Origin: Zeimonas sp032027205
GTDB taxonomy: Bacteria; Pseudomonadota; Gammaproteobacteria; Burkholderiales; Burkholderiaceae_E
Length of the DNA stretch: 64,000 bases
Assembly (NCBI GenBank): GCA_032027205.1
Contig: JAVSMN010000001.1
Coordinates: 806,001 to 870,000 of the forward strand
Direction: 5' to 3'
Shown here: piece by piece, positions 7,500 through 16,038 of the stretch
Layout of the letters: each line of letters starts with the position of its first letter
Position numbering within the stretch: position 1 is the stretch's first letter
The notes under the pieces: generated by a model
Databases searched by the model: none
The model's input: only the letters and a program-made list of their open reading frames with translations
Told to the model about the DNA's origin: nothing
Program-made: the position numbers and the translations under genes

Positions 7500-8594
7500 A
7501 TCGAACCGCAATCCACGCCACGCAACGGCGACGATCGTCGCCTCGCGCAGTTGCGCGACTGGCTCGCCACGCTCGCTCCGACGCACGCGCTGGCGATCGA
7601 AACGATCCGCCCGGCATCGAACGACGCCAGCTTCCGCCGCTACTTCCGCGTCGATGCCGCGCACGCAGGCGAACCGAGCCGCGTCGCGATGGATGCGCCA
7701 CCGCCGATGGAAGACTGTCGGCCCTTCGTGCACGCCGCGCAGGTGCTGCGCGAAGCCGCCGTCCACGTGCCGCAGGTGCTCGCCGCCGATCTCGAGAGCG
7801 GCTTCCTGCTGCTGGAGGACTTCGGCTCGACCACCTACCTGCAGCGCCTGCACGAATGCGCCGACGACGACGTGCGCGTCGATGCGCTGATGCGCGATGC
7901 CGGCGAGGCACTCGTGCGGATGCAGGCAGCCAGCCGCCCGGGCGTGTTCCCCGACTACGACCGCGCGCTGCTGGCACGCGAGCTCGACCTGTACCCGCAG
8001 TGGTACGTCGAGCGCCATCGCGGTTTCGCTCTCGACGACGCCGCCCGCGCGACGCTGCACGGAGCCTTCGAACGGTTGCTGGCGAACAACCTCGCGCAGC
8101 CGCGCGTGTTCGTGCATCGCGACTGGCACTCACGCAACCTGATGGTGCTCACCGGTGCCGACAATCCGGGCGTGCTCGACTTCCAGGACGCAGTGCACGG
8201 GCCGCTCACCTACGATCTCGTCTCGATGCTGCGCGACGCCTACATCGAGTGGCCCGAGGAACGGCAACTCGACTGGGCGGTGCGCTACTGGCAGGCAGCA
8301 CGCGCGCGCGCTCTGCCGGTCGCGGCCGACTTCGGCGAGTTCTACCGCGACTTCGAATGGATGGGGCTGCAGCGTCATTTGAAGGTGCTGGGGATCTTCG
8401 CGCGCCTGCACCATCGTGACGGCAAGGACCGTTACCTCGCCGACCTTCCGCTCGTTCTCTCGTACGCGCTGCGCACGGCGCGCCGCTATCGCGAATTCGC
8501 TGCGCTGGCGCTGCTGATGGAGCGCGTCGAAGCGGCGCAGGCCGGATCGGAGCGCGTCGTCGACTCCGCTCGCAGCGCAGGCTACACGTTCTGA
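7500..8594 (+). CDS. amgK: N-acetylmuramate/N-acetylglucosamine anomeric kinase (AmgK)
   Basis: An APH-fold sugar kinase that phosphorylates MurNAc/GlcNAc at C1 in the peptidoglycan recycling route bypassing de novo MurA/MurB. RLAQLRDWLATL and PASNDASFRRYFRV open the domain; the catalytic loop is VHRDWHSRN and the metal motif is LDFQDAVHG. murU follows 2 bp downstream, the diagnostic pairing. The start is uncertain: between the only upstream TTG (7434) and a TTG at 7551 there is no ATG, GTG or TTG in frame, yet family-like sequence begins before 7551. An ATC at 7500 has GGAG eight bases upstream, and I use it provisionally. Confidence 0.87.
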   Translation: MEPQSTPRNGDDRRLAQLRDWLATLAPTHALAIETIRPASNDASFRRYFRVDAAHAGEPSRVAMDAPPPMEDCRPFVHAAQVLREAAVHVPQVLAADLESGFLLLEDFGSTTYLQRLHECADDDVRVDALMRDAGEALVRMQAASRPGVFPDYDRALLARELDLYPQWYVERHRGFALDDAARATLHGAFERLLANNLAQPRVFVHRDWHSRNLMVLTGADNPGVLDFQDAVHGPLTYDLVSMLRDAYIEWPEERQLDWAVRYWQAARARALPVAADFGEFYRDFEWMGLQRHLKVLGIFARLHHRDGKDRYLADLPLVLSYALRTARRYREFAALALLMERVEAAQAGSERVVDSARSAGYTF

Positions 8595-8596
8595 AC

Positions 8597-9286
8597 GTGC
8601 ACGCGATGCTGCTGGCCGCCGGACGCGGCGAACGGATGCGCCCGCTCACCGACGCATGCCCCAAGCCGCTGCTGCGCGTCGGCGGGCGCATGCTGATCGA
8701 ATGGCACCTGCTCGCTCTCGCCCGCGCCGGCATCGTCGACGTCGTCGTCAATCACGCGCATCTCGGCGCGCAGGTCGAGCACGCGCTCGGTGACGGCGCG
8801 CGCTGGAACCTGCGCATCCGCTACTCGCCGGAGGGAGAGGCGCTGGAGACGGCGGGCGGCATCGCGCGCGCGCTGCCGATGCTCGGCCAGGGCCCGTTCG
8901 TCGTCGCCGCCTCCGACGTCTACACCGACTTCGATTACTCGCGAACCGTCGCGATCGCCTCGCGCATGCTCGCCGACGATCTGCTCGCATGGTGCCTGCT
9001 GGTGCCGAATCCGCCGCATCATCCGTCGGGCGACTTCGCGCTGCGCGACGGACGGCTGCTCGCCGAAGGCGAGCCGAAACTCACATTCAGCGGCATCGGC
9101 ATCTATCGAGCGGACCTCTTCGACGGCGTCGACCCGTCGCGCAAGGCGCCGCTTGCGCCACTGTTGCGCGCCGCTGCGCACGCCGGGCGCGCCGGCGCGG
9201 AACGGCACGACGGCCGCTGGACCGACGTGGGCACGCCGCAGCGACTGGCGGCACTCGATGCACAATTGCAGTTGCGCGATCGATAG
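8597..9286 (+). CDS. murU: N-acetylmuramate alpha-1-phosphate uridylyltransferase
   Basis: A 229-residue nucleotidyltransferase that makes UDP-MurNAc from MurNAc-1-phosphate, completing the recycling route with AmgK. The N-terminal motif MLLAAGRGERMRPLT and PKPLLRVGG (about 4-31) are the NTP and sugar-phosphate signatures; the metal site is near VVAASDVYTDFD. It starts at GTG 8597, 2 bp after the amgK stop, so the two are co-translated. Confidence 0.92.
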   Translation: MHAMLLAAGRGERMRPLTDACPKPLLRVGGRMLIEWHLLALARAGIVDVVVNHAHLGAQVEHALGDGARWNLRIRYSPEGEALETAGGIARALPMLGQGPFVVAASDVYTDFDYSRTVAIASRMLADDLLAWCLLVPNPPHHPSGDFALRDGRLLAEGEPKLTFSGIGIYRADLFDGVDPSRKAPLAPLLRAAAHAGRAGAERHDGRWTDVGTPQRLAALDAQLQLRDR

Positions 9287-9323
9287 CCGGCGCGTCCCTC
9301 GCGCAGCGCCGCCGGAAGCCGCA

Positions 9324-10652
9324 ATGCAGGAATTCGCCGAACGCAGACAACGGATCATGGAAGCGATGCGCTCCGCCGGCGGCGGCGTGGCGATCGTGTG
9401 CACCGGCGCCGAGGTGATTCGCAACCGCGACAGCGAGTATCCGTATCGCAGCGACAGCTACTTCCGCTATCTGAGCCCTTTTCCGGAGCCGCAGGCGGCA
9501 ATCGTGCTCGTCGCCGACGCCGACCGCGGGGAATCGATCCTGTTCTGCCGGCCGAAGAACGAGGAGCGCGAGACCTGGGACGGCTTCCGCTACGGCCCGC
9601 CGGCAGCGGCCGAGCGCTTCGGCTTCGATCGCGGCGCGCCGATCGAATCGCTCGACGAGGAGATGGCGCGGCTGCTCGCCAACCGACCGGCGCTATGGTG
9701 CGCGCTCGGCGCAAGCGAGGCGCTCGACGCGTCCGCGCGTCGCTGGCTGGCGGCGGTGCGTGCGCAGGCTCGCGCCGGCGTCACGTCGCCCACGCAGATG
9801 TTCGACCTGAACCACGTGCTCGACGAGATGCGGCTGGTGAAGGACGCGCACGAAATCGCCGCAATGCGTCGCGCCGCGCAGATCTCGTCGGCGGCGCATC
9901 TGCGCGCGATGCGCACGGCACGGCCGGGGCGTCGCGAATACGAGATCGAGGCCGAGATCCTGTACGAGTTCCGGCGCAACGGCTCCGATGCGCCGGCCTA
10001 CGGCTCGATCGTCGCGTCCGGGCGCAACGCCTGCGTGCTGCACTATCGGGCGAACGACGCGGCGATGAACGACGGCGAGCTGCTGCTGATCGACGCCGGA
10101 TGCGAGTTCGACGCCTATGCGTCGGACATCACGCGCACGTTCCCGGTCGGCGGACGCTTCACCGCGGCACAACGCGCGCTGTACGACATCGTGCTCGACG
10201 CGCAGCGCGCGGCGATCGAAGCGATCCGGCCGGGTGCGCGCTTCATCGACGCGCACGACGCTGCGGTGCGCGTGCTCGTGCAGGGAATGATCGACTGCCG
10301 CCTCGTCGAAGGTCCGCTCGACGCGGCGATCGAAGCCGGCACGTATCGGCGCTTCTACATGCATCGCACCGGTCACTGGCTGGGCCTCGACGTGCACGAC
10401 TGCGGGAGCTACCGCGAACCGTCGACCGGCGACGCCGACGCGAGCGCCGGCTCGCGCATCCTGCGCCCGGGGATGGTGACGACCGTCGAACCGGGCATCT
10501 ACGTGCGCGCCGCCGACGACGTGCCGAGCGCCTTCCACGACATCGGCATCCGCATAGAGGACGACGCGCTGGTCACCACCGACGGCTGCGAGATCCTCAC
10601 CATCGACACGCCAAAGCGCGCCGAGGACATCGAAGCGGCGATGAACGGATGA
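9324..10652 (+). CDS. pepP: Xaa-Pro aminopeptidase
   Basis: A 442-residue M24B metallopeptidase that removes N-terminal residues preceding proline. The N-terminal creatinase-like domain (1-165) contains SDSYFRYLSPFPEP. The dinuclear metal site is visible as IDAGCEFDAYASDITRTF (two Asp), HRTGHWLGLDVHD (His), TVEPGIYV (Glu) and GIRIEDDAL (Glu). ATG 9324 follows murU by 37 bp; the stop overlaps the next gene as ATGA. The pepP-ubiH pairing is common in proteobacteria. Confidence 0.93.
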   Translation: MQEFAERRQRIMEAMRSAGGGVAIVCTGAEVIRNRDSEYPYRSDSYFRYLSPFPEPQAAIVLVADADRGESILFCRPKNEERETWDGFRYGPPAAAERFGFDRGAPIESLDEEMARLLANRPALWCALGASEALDASARRWLAAVRAQARAGVTSPTQMFDLNHVLDEMRLVKDAHEIAAMRRAAQISSAAHLRAMRTARPGRREYEIEAEILYEFRRNGSDAPAYGSIVASGRNACVLHYRANDAAMNDGELLLIDAGCEFDAYASDITRTFPVGGRFTAAQRALYDIVLDAQRAAIEAIRPGARFIDAHDAAVRVLVQGMIDCRLVEGPLDAAIEAGTYRRFYMHRTGHWLGLDVHDCGSYREPSTGDADASAGSRILRPGMVTTVEPGIYVRAADDVPSAFHDIGIRIEDDALVTTDGCEILTIDTPKRAEDIEAAMNG

Positions 10653-11755
10653 CGCAGCGCCTGCGCATCGAAGGTCGCGGCCCGGTCGCCATCGCGCTGC
10701 GTCTCTTTCTCGCGCGCCAGGGCGTCGCGCCCGCATCGATCGCGCACGACGCGTTCGCCGAGCAGATTCCGCCCGCCGTAGCCGCCCGCCCTCTCGCGCT
10801 CTCGCTCGGCAGCACGCACCTGCTCTCGCGCATCGTCACCCTGCCCGAAGCCGCGCCCATCCGCACGGTGGACGTCTCGCTCGCTCGCCGCGGCGGCCGC
10901 ACGCGCTTCCACGCCGCCGATCTCGACTCCCCCACTCTCGGCTGCGTCGTGCGCTATGCCGCTCTTCACCGCGCGCTCTTCGAAGCGCTGCAACGCACCG
11001 ACGCAGCGAGGCTTTCCCCCTCAGCCTTCCCCCTTCACCCTTCACCCCTCGTCGGCGAAGCCGACGAGATCCTGATTCGAGCCGACGGCGACCCCAGGTC
11101 GCCGTCGGCTCGCACGCTCGACTTCCGCCAGTCCGTCCTCCTCGCCGAAGTCCTCGTCGCGCGCGACGCGCCGGGTGTCGCCTTCGAGCACTTCACGCCG
11201 CACGGCCCGCTAGCGCTGCTTCCGCTTGCCGAACCGGATCGGCGCGCGGTGGTCTGGTGCGCCGCGCCGCAGCAAAGCGAGCGGCGCGCGCGGCTGTCGC
11301 CGAGCGAATTCGACGCCGAACTGCTCGAAGCCTTCGGCGATGCGCTCGGCGCGATGCGGCTGGTGGGCGAACGACACACCGCGCCGCTGCATCGCCGGCT
11401 CGCGCAGCGCGACGACGATCCGCGCCACGTCTCGATCGGCAACGCCGCGCAGGCACTGCATCCGGTTGCCGGCCAGGGATTGAACCTCGGCCTGCGCGAT
11501 GCGTTCGAGCTCGCGCAGGAGCTCGGCGCAGCACACGCGAAGGGCGCTCCGCTCGAGGAAGCACTCGCGCGGTTTCGTCGTCGGCGCAGGATCGATCGCG
11601 CCGCGACGGTAGCCGTCACCGACACGCTCGCGCGATTGTTCGGCTGGCCGGCACTCGCGCCGATCCAGTCGCTGGCGTTCGACGTCCTCGACTGGGCCGC
11701 TCCGCTTCGCGATCGCTTCGCGAAGGCGCTGATGTTCGGGCTGCGATCGGCCTGA
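10649..11755 (+). CDS. UbiH/VisC-family FAD hydroxylase, probably ubiquinone biosynthesis
   Basis: A 368-residue protein. The C-terminal half has the family signature GNAAQALHPVAGQGLNLGLRD (FAD/DG motif region) and a typical VTDTLARLFGWP tail, and the gene follows pepP as ubiH does. The N-terminus is unusual: the nucleotide-binding GxGxxG is reduced to EGRGPVAIAL, with no acidic residue at the end of a clear beta2, and residues about 118-150 are a low-complexity insert (SPSAFPLHPSPLVGEADE) coded by a pyrimidine-rich stretch. It may be a fast-evolving ubiquinone hydroxylase or one that has lost normal FAD binding. Confidence 0.75.
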   Translation: MTQRLRIEGRGPVAIALRLFLARQGVAPASIAHDAFAEQIPPAVAARPLALSLGSTHLLSRIVTLPEAAPIRTVDVSLARRGGRTRFHAADLDSPTLGCVVRYAALHRALFEALQRTDAARLSPSAFPLHPSPLVGEADEILIRADGDPRSPSARTLDFRQSVLLAEVLVARDAPGVAFEHFTPHGPLALLPLAEPDRRAVVWCAAPQQSERRARLSPSEFDAELLEAFGDALGAMRLVGERHTAPLHRRLAQRDDDPRHVSIGNAAQALHPVAGQGLNLGLRDAFELAQELGAAHAKGAPLEEALARFRRRRRIDRAATVAVTDTLARLFGWPALAPIQSLAFDVLDWAAPLRDRFAKALMFGLRSA

Positions 11756-11793
11756 ACAGGAACTCGTGGATCGTCGCGCGCGATCATTTTCGA

Positions 11794-11799
11794 TAGAAT
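11794..11799 (+). promoter_or_regulatory. Candidate -10 element of the dusB-fis-purH operon
   Basis: TAGAAT at 11794-11799 lies 34 bp before the dusB ATG. The same hexamer forms the -10 of the much better tRNA-Lys promoter and also occurs before ybgC. The expected -35 position has only TCGTCG, so this is weak alone; an upstream activator might be needed. Confidence 0.35.
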
Positions 11800-11833
11800 C
11801 GCCCTCCCGTTAGCAAACGATCGCAGTCGCGCG

Positions 11834-12874
11834 ATGACGAGCACAGCCTTCCGGATCGGCCCGCACGCGATTGCGAATCGCGCGCTGGTCGCACCGATGG
11901 CCGGCGTGACCGACCGTCCCTTCCGCCAGTTGTGCAAACGCCTGGGCGCGGGCTATGCGGTATCCGAAATGGCGTCGTCGAATCCCCGGCTTCTCGACAG
12001 CGTGAAGACCGAACGACGCACCGATCACGCCGGCGAGACCGAGCCGCGCGCCGTGCAGATCGTCGGCGCCGATCCCTCGTCGATGGCCGAAGCCGCGCGA
12101 CACAATGTCGCGCGCGGCGCGCAGATCGTCGACATCAACATGGGATGCCCGGCGCGCAAGGTGTGCAACACGGCTGCCGGCTCGGCACTGATGGCGCACG
12201 AAGCGCTCGCCGTGTCGATCGTCGACGCTGTCTCGCGCGCGGTCGACGTTCCAGTCACCGTGAAGCTGCGCACCGGCCCCAACCTGCAGCAGCGCAACGC
12301 GGTGCGCCTGGCGCGCGCCTTCGCCGACGCCGGCGCGCAGATGCTCGTGGTGCACGGGCGCACGCGCGCCTGCGCTTTCCGTGGCAGCGCCGAATACGAA
12401 ACGATCGGAGAAGTGAAGGCCAGCGTGCGCGTTCCGGTCGTCGCCAACGGCGACATCGACTCGCCACAGAAAGCGGCCGAGGTGCTGCGCTTCACCGGTG
12501 CCGACGCCGTGATGATCGGCCGCGCCGCGCAGGGCCGGCCGTGGATCTTCGGGCAGGTCGCTCACTACCTGGACACCGGCGAACAACTTGCCGATCCCGA
12601 CGATGCGACGCTTCGCGCTGCACTGCGCGCGCATCTGCTCGATCATTACGCGTTCCACGGCGAGGCGCGCGGCGTGCGCAGCGCGCGCAAGCACGTGGGC
12701 TGGTACCTTCGTGCCTTCGATGGCGCGCAGGCCTTCCTCGCCCGGTTCCACACGCTCGACAGCGCCGAGCGGCAACTGGACGAGATCGACCGCTGGTTCG
12801 CCGACGGCAGCCGAAGCCGTCGGCGCGGCGCGGCGGCGAACGACATCCTGTTCCGACGGAGCCACGCAGCATGA
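11834..12874 (+). CDS. dusB: tRNA-dihydrouridine synthase B
   Basis: A 346-residue flavoenzyme that reduces uridine to dihydrouridine in the tRNA D-loop. The FMN barrel begins at APMAGVTDRPFRQLCKRLG; the catalytic cysteine is in NMGCPARKVCN; MIGRAAQGRPWIF is the phosphate-binding end. The dusB-fis order is the classical arrangement in which DusB precedes and is co-transcribed with Fis. The stop overlaps the fis ATG (ATGA). Confidence 0.94.
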   Translation: MTSTAFRIGPHAIANRALVAPMAGVTDRPFRQLCKRLGAGYAVSEMASSNPRLLDSVKTERRTDHAGETEPRAVQIVGADPSSMAEAARHNVARGAQIVDINMGCPARKVCNTAAGSALMAHEALAVSIVDAVSRAVDVPVTVKLRTGPNLQQRNAVRLARAFADAGAQMLVVHGRTRACAFRGSAEYETIGEVKASVRVPVVANGDIDSPQKAAEVLRFTGADAVMIGRAAQGRPWIFGQVAHYLDTGEQLADPDDATLRAALRAHLLDHYAFHGEARGVRSARKHVGWYLRAFDGAQAFLARFHTLDSAERQLDEIDRWFADGSRSRRRGAAANDILFRRSHAA

Positions 12875-13122
12875 ATCGGAAGTCCCCACTGGACGACGCC
12901 GTGGTGCGCAGCCTCGAGCGATATTTCGACGATCTCGAAGGCACGCAACCGAATTCGATCTACGAGATGGTGATCCAGGCGGTCGAGCGGCCGATGCTCG
13001 AAGTGGTGATGCGCGAGGCGCACGGCAACCAGCTTCGCGCCAGCGAGATGCTCGGCATCAACCGCAACACACTGCGCAAGAAGCTTCAGCAGCACGGCAT
13101 GCTGCAGGACGCACGGCGATGA
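12871..13122 (+). CDS. fis: Nucleoid-associated DNA-binding protein Fis
   Basis: An 83-residue Fis homologue: a short N-terminus, then a helical dimer core and the C-terminal helix-turn-helix (GNQLRASEMLGINRNTLRKK at 50-69). It bends DNA and coordinates transcription of rRNA and other growth-linked genes. It is shorter at the N-terminus than E. coli Fis (98 residues), as is usual in betaproteobacteria. Coupled on both sides by ATGA overlaps, to dusB and to purH, so its level should follow the dusB promoter. Confidence 0.93.
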   Translation: MNRKSPLDDAVVRSLERYFDDLEGTQPNSIYEMVIQAVERPMLEVVMREAHGNQLRASEMLGINRNTLRKKLQQHGMLQDARR

Positions 13123-14714
13123 TCCAGCCCGTACGTCGCGCCCTCATCAGCGTTTCCGACAAGACCGGCGTGGTCGCGCTCGCGCGCGAACTCGCTACGC
13201 TGGGCATCGCGATCCTGTCCACCGGAGGCACCGCCAAGCTGCTCGCCGACCACGGCATCGACGCCGTCGAGGTCTCCGAGCACACCGGCTTTCCCGAGAT
13301 GCTCGACGGGCGCGTGAAGACGCTGCACCCGAAGATCCACGGCGGGCTGCTCGCCCGGCGCGAGCTCGCTTCGCACGTCGACGCGATCGCCGCGCACGGC
13401 ATCGACCCGATCGACCTGCTGGTCGTCAACCTGTATCCGTTCGAGGCGACGGTCGCACGGCCCGATTGTCCGCTCGAGGACGCGATCGAGAACATCGACA
13501 TCGGCGGCCCGGCGATGGTGCGCTCGGGCGCGAAGAACTGGCGCGGCGTGGGCGTGCTGACGACACCGCAGCAATACGACGCGGCACTCGACGAGATTCG
13601 CGCCAGCGGCGGACTGTCCGACGAGACGCGCTTCCGGCTCGCCGTCGCGGCCTTCGATGCGGTGGCGGTCTACGACGGCGCGATCTCCGATTACCTGTCG
13701 TCGCTGCAGGCCGACGGCTCGCGTGCCGAATTCCCGGGGCAGCTCAACGGCCGCTTCGTGAAACTGCAGGATCTGCGCTACGGCGAGAACCCGCACCAGC
13801 ACGCCGCGTTCTATCGCGACCTGCACCCTGCGCCCGGCTCGCTGGTCACCGCCCGACAGTTGCAGGGCAAGGAGCTTTCGTACAACAACATCGCCGACGC
13901 CGACGCGGCGTGGGAATGCGTGAAGTCGTTCGACACACCCGCCTGCGTCATCGTCAAGCACGCCAACCCGTGCGGCGTGGCGATCGGAGCGAACGCGGCC
14001 GACGCCTATGCGCGCGCCTTCCGCACCGACCCGACGTCCGCCTTCGGCGGCATCATCGCCTTCAATCGGCCGGTCGACGCCGAGGCGGCGCGCGCGATGT
14101 CGAAGCAGTTCGTCGAAGTCGTGCTTGCGCCGTCGTACGCTGACGACGCGCTCGCCGTTCTCGCCGCCAAAGCGAACGTGCGCGTGCTCGAGATACCGCT
14201 CGATCGCGTGCAGGCCGAAGGCCGCACCGACTGGGAGCGCGGGCACAACGCGCAGGACGTCAAGCGCGTCGGCTCCGGACTGCTGGTGCAAAGCGCAGAC
14301 AACCACACGCTACGCGCCGACGACCTGAAGGTCGTCACGCGCGTGGCGCCCACCGACGCGCAACGCCGCGACCTGCTCTTCGCCTGGCGCGTCGCGAAGT
14401 TCGTCAAGTCCAACGCGATCGTCTTCTGCGGCGATGGCGCCACGCTCGGCGTCGGCGCCGGGCAGATGAGCCGCGTCGACTCCGCCCGCATCGCGTCGAT
14501 CAAGGCGGGCAACGCAGGGCTCGACCTTGCCGGCTCGGTCGTCGCCTCCGACGCGTTCTTCCCGTTCCGCGACGGGCTGGACGTCGTCGCCGAGGTGGGC
14601 GCGATCGCGGTGATCCAGCCCGGCGGCTCGGTGCGCGACGACGAGGTCATCGCGGCTGCCGACGAGCGCGGCCTCGCGATGGTCTTCACCGGCGTGCGCC
14701 ATTTCCGCCATTGA
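13119..14714 (+). CDS. purH: Bifunctional AICAR formyltransferase / IMP cyclohydrolase
   Basis: A 531-residue enzyme for the last two steps of de novo IMP synthesis. The N-terminal cyclohydrolase (about 1-195) has SVSDKTGV, STGGTAKLL and KTLHPKIHGGLLARR; the C-terminal transformylase has YGENPHQHAAFY, the catalytic KHANPCGVAIG and FRDGLDVVAEVG. ATG 13119 overlaps the fis stop. The gene is followed by a long inverted repeat before ruvC. Confidence 0.96.
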   Translation: MIQPVRRALISVSDKTGVVALARELATLGIAILSTGGTAKLLADHGIDAVEVSEHTGFPEMLDGRVKTLHPKIHGGLLARRELASHVDAIAAHGIDPIDLLVVNLYPFEATVARPDCPLEDAIENIDIGGPAMVRSGAKNWRGVGVLTTPQQYDAALDEIRASGGLSDETRFRLAVAAFDAVAVYDGAISDYLSSLQADGSRAEFPGQLNGRFVKLQDLRYGENPHQHAAFYRDLHPAPGSLVTARQLQGKELSYNNIADADAAWECVKSFDTPACVIVKHANPCGVAIGANAADAYARAFRTDPTSAFGGIIAFNRPVDAEAARAMSKQFVEVVLAPSYADDALAVLAAKANVRVLEIPLDRVQAEGRTDWERGHNAQDVKRVGSGLLVQSADNHTLRADDLKVVTRVAPTDAQRRDLLFAWRVAKFVKSNAIVFCGDGATLGVGAGQMSRVDSARIASIKAGNAGLDLAGSVVASDAFFPFRDGLDVVAEVGAIAVIQPGGSVRDDEVIAAADERGLAMVFTGVRHFRH

Positions 14715-14833
14715 ACGTACGAATGAACCTGCTGCGCGGTCCGATCTCGCGCCTGCGATGCCCGCCGTACTCTCGTACGGCTGCGCTTCTCGGCGCGACC
14801 TCGAACCGCTCGCTACGGTTCCTTCGCACGTTC
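14713..14833. repeat. Long imperfect inverted repeat between purH and ruvC
   Basis: The purH-ruvC gap is almost entirely one inverted repeat with arms of about 58 bp (14713-14770 and 14775-14833). Matching blocks are GAACGT, CGAA, GAACC, GCGGT, CGA, TCGCGCC and an uninterrupted apical hairpin GCCGTAC-TCTC-GTACGGC at 14764-14781. About two thirds of positions pair. It overlaps the purH stop by two bases. It may be a REP/MITE-like element, an RNA stem that separates purH from ruv messages, or a relic of an inverted duplication. There is no T-run, so it is not a standard terminator. Confidence 0.75.
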
Positions 14834-14840
14834 TGAGTTC

Positions 14841-15416
14841 ATGAACGCCGGCGTCGTGCGCATCCTCGGCATCGACCCCGGCCTTCGCGTCACCGGCTTC
14901 GGCGTCATCGACGTCGACGGTCCGCGCCTGCGCTACGTCGCCAGCGGCGTCATCCGCATTCCCGCCGGCAGCCTGCCGCCGCGGCTGAAGACGATCCACG
15001 TCGGCATTGCCGACGTCGTCGGCGAATACCGCCCCGACAGCGCCGTCGCGGAGATCGTCTTCGTCAACGTCAATCCGCAGTCCACGCTGCTGCTCGGACA
15101 GGCGCGCGGCGCGGCGATCGGCGCGCTCGTCGCGCACGGGCTGCCGGTGCACGAATACACGGCGCTGCAGGTCAAGCAGGCGGTCGTCGGCTACGGGCGC
15201 GCGGCCAAGTCGCAGGTGCAGCAGATGGTGCAGCGACTGCTCGCATTGCCAGGGGTGCCATCGACCGACGCGGCCGACGCGCTCGCCTGCGCGATCTGCC
15301 ACGCGCACGCGGCGACGATGAGCGCGGCCGCAGCGGCGGGCGCCATCGCCGGGCTGCCGTCGCCGGGAGCCGGCCGGCGGGTTGCGCTGCGCCGCGGTCG
15401 GCTGCGGCTGGCGTGA
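14841..15416 (+). CDS. ruvC: Crossover junction endodeoxyribonuclease RuvC
   Basis: A 191-residue Holliday junction resolvase. The RNase H-like core starts ILGIDPGLRVTGFGVID with the first catalytic Asp at position 11; further acidic residues are in AVAEIVFVN and in the DAADALA segment near 150. The C-terminal 20 residues are G/A/R-rich. First gene of ruvCAB; the ATG is at 14841, eight bases after the inverted repeat. Confidence 0.95.
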   Translation: MNAGVVRILGIDPGLRVTGFGVIDVDGPRLRYVASGVIRIPAGSLPPRLKTIHVGIADVVGEYRPDSAVAEIVFVNVNPQSTLLLGQARGAAIGALVAHGLPVHEYTALQVKQAVVGYGRAAKSQVQQMVQRLLALPGVPSTDAADALACAICHAHAATMSAAAAAGAIAGLPSPGAGRRVALRRGRLRLA

Positions 15417-15459
15417 CGACCCGCCGTCGGCCCCCGACATCAAGCGGTACCATCCGCGC

Positions 15460-16038
15460 ATGATCGGACGACTGAGCGGAACGCTCCTCGAAAAGCACCC
15501 CCCGACCGTGCTGGTCGACGTCGGTGGCGTCGGCTACGAGGTCGACGTGCCGATGAGCACTTTCTACGACCTGCCCGCCACCGGCGCGCGCGTCGCGCTG
15601 CTGGTGCAACCGGTGGTGCGCGAAGACGCGCATCTGCTGTACGGGTTCCTGCGCAGCGACGAGCGCGACGCGTTCCGGCAGTTGATCCGCATCTCCGGCA
15701 TCGGCGCGCGCACGGCACTGTCGGTGCTCTCCGGGCTCTCGGTGGCCGAGCTCGCGCAGGCCGTTGCGCGCCAGGACGCCGCCCGCCTGCAGAAGGTGCC
15801 CGGCATCGGCAGGAAAACCGCCGAGCGGCTCGTACTCGAGCTCGAGGGCAAGCTCGCGCAGGCGCTCGGCGACGGCGCGCGTGCGGCGCCGGCCGAAGCG
15901 ACGACCGACGTGCTGAACGCGCTACTCGCGCTGGGCTACTCGGAGCGCGAGGCGTCGGCCGTCGTGCGGCAGCTGCCGGCGGGCATCGCCGTCTCCGACG
16001 GCATCAAGCAATCGCTGAAGCTGCTCGCCAAGACATGA
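15460..16038 (+). CDS. ruvA: Holliday junction branch migration protein RuvA
   Basis: A 192-residue RuvA with OB-fold domain I (MIGRLSGTLLEKHPPTVLVDV), helix-hairpin-helix domain II (ISGIGARTALSVLSGLS and VPGIGRKTAERLVLELE) and a C-terminal domain III that contacts RuvB (ATTDVLNALLALGYSEREA). It binds four-way junctions as a tetramer. It follows ruvC by 43 bp and overlaps ruvB by ATGA. Confidence 0.96.
   Translation: MIGRLSGTLLEKHPPTVLVDVGGVGYEVDVPMSTFYDLPATGARVALLVQPVVREDAHLLYGFLRSDERDAFRQLIRISGIGARTALSVLSGLSVAELAQAVARQDAARLQKVPGIGRKTAERLVLELEGKLAQALGDGARAAPAEATTDVLNALLALGYSEREASAVVRQLPAGIAVSDGIKQSLKLLAKT

Noticed and set aside
11025..11100. Pyrimidine-rich stretch with GTCGGCGAAGCCGAC hairpin inside the ubi gene as a possible mobile insertion
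   Set aside because: It stays in frame, lacks terminal repeats or duplication, and is better treated as a low-complexity coding insert.
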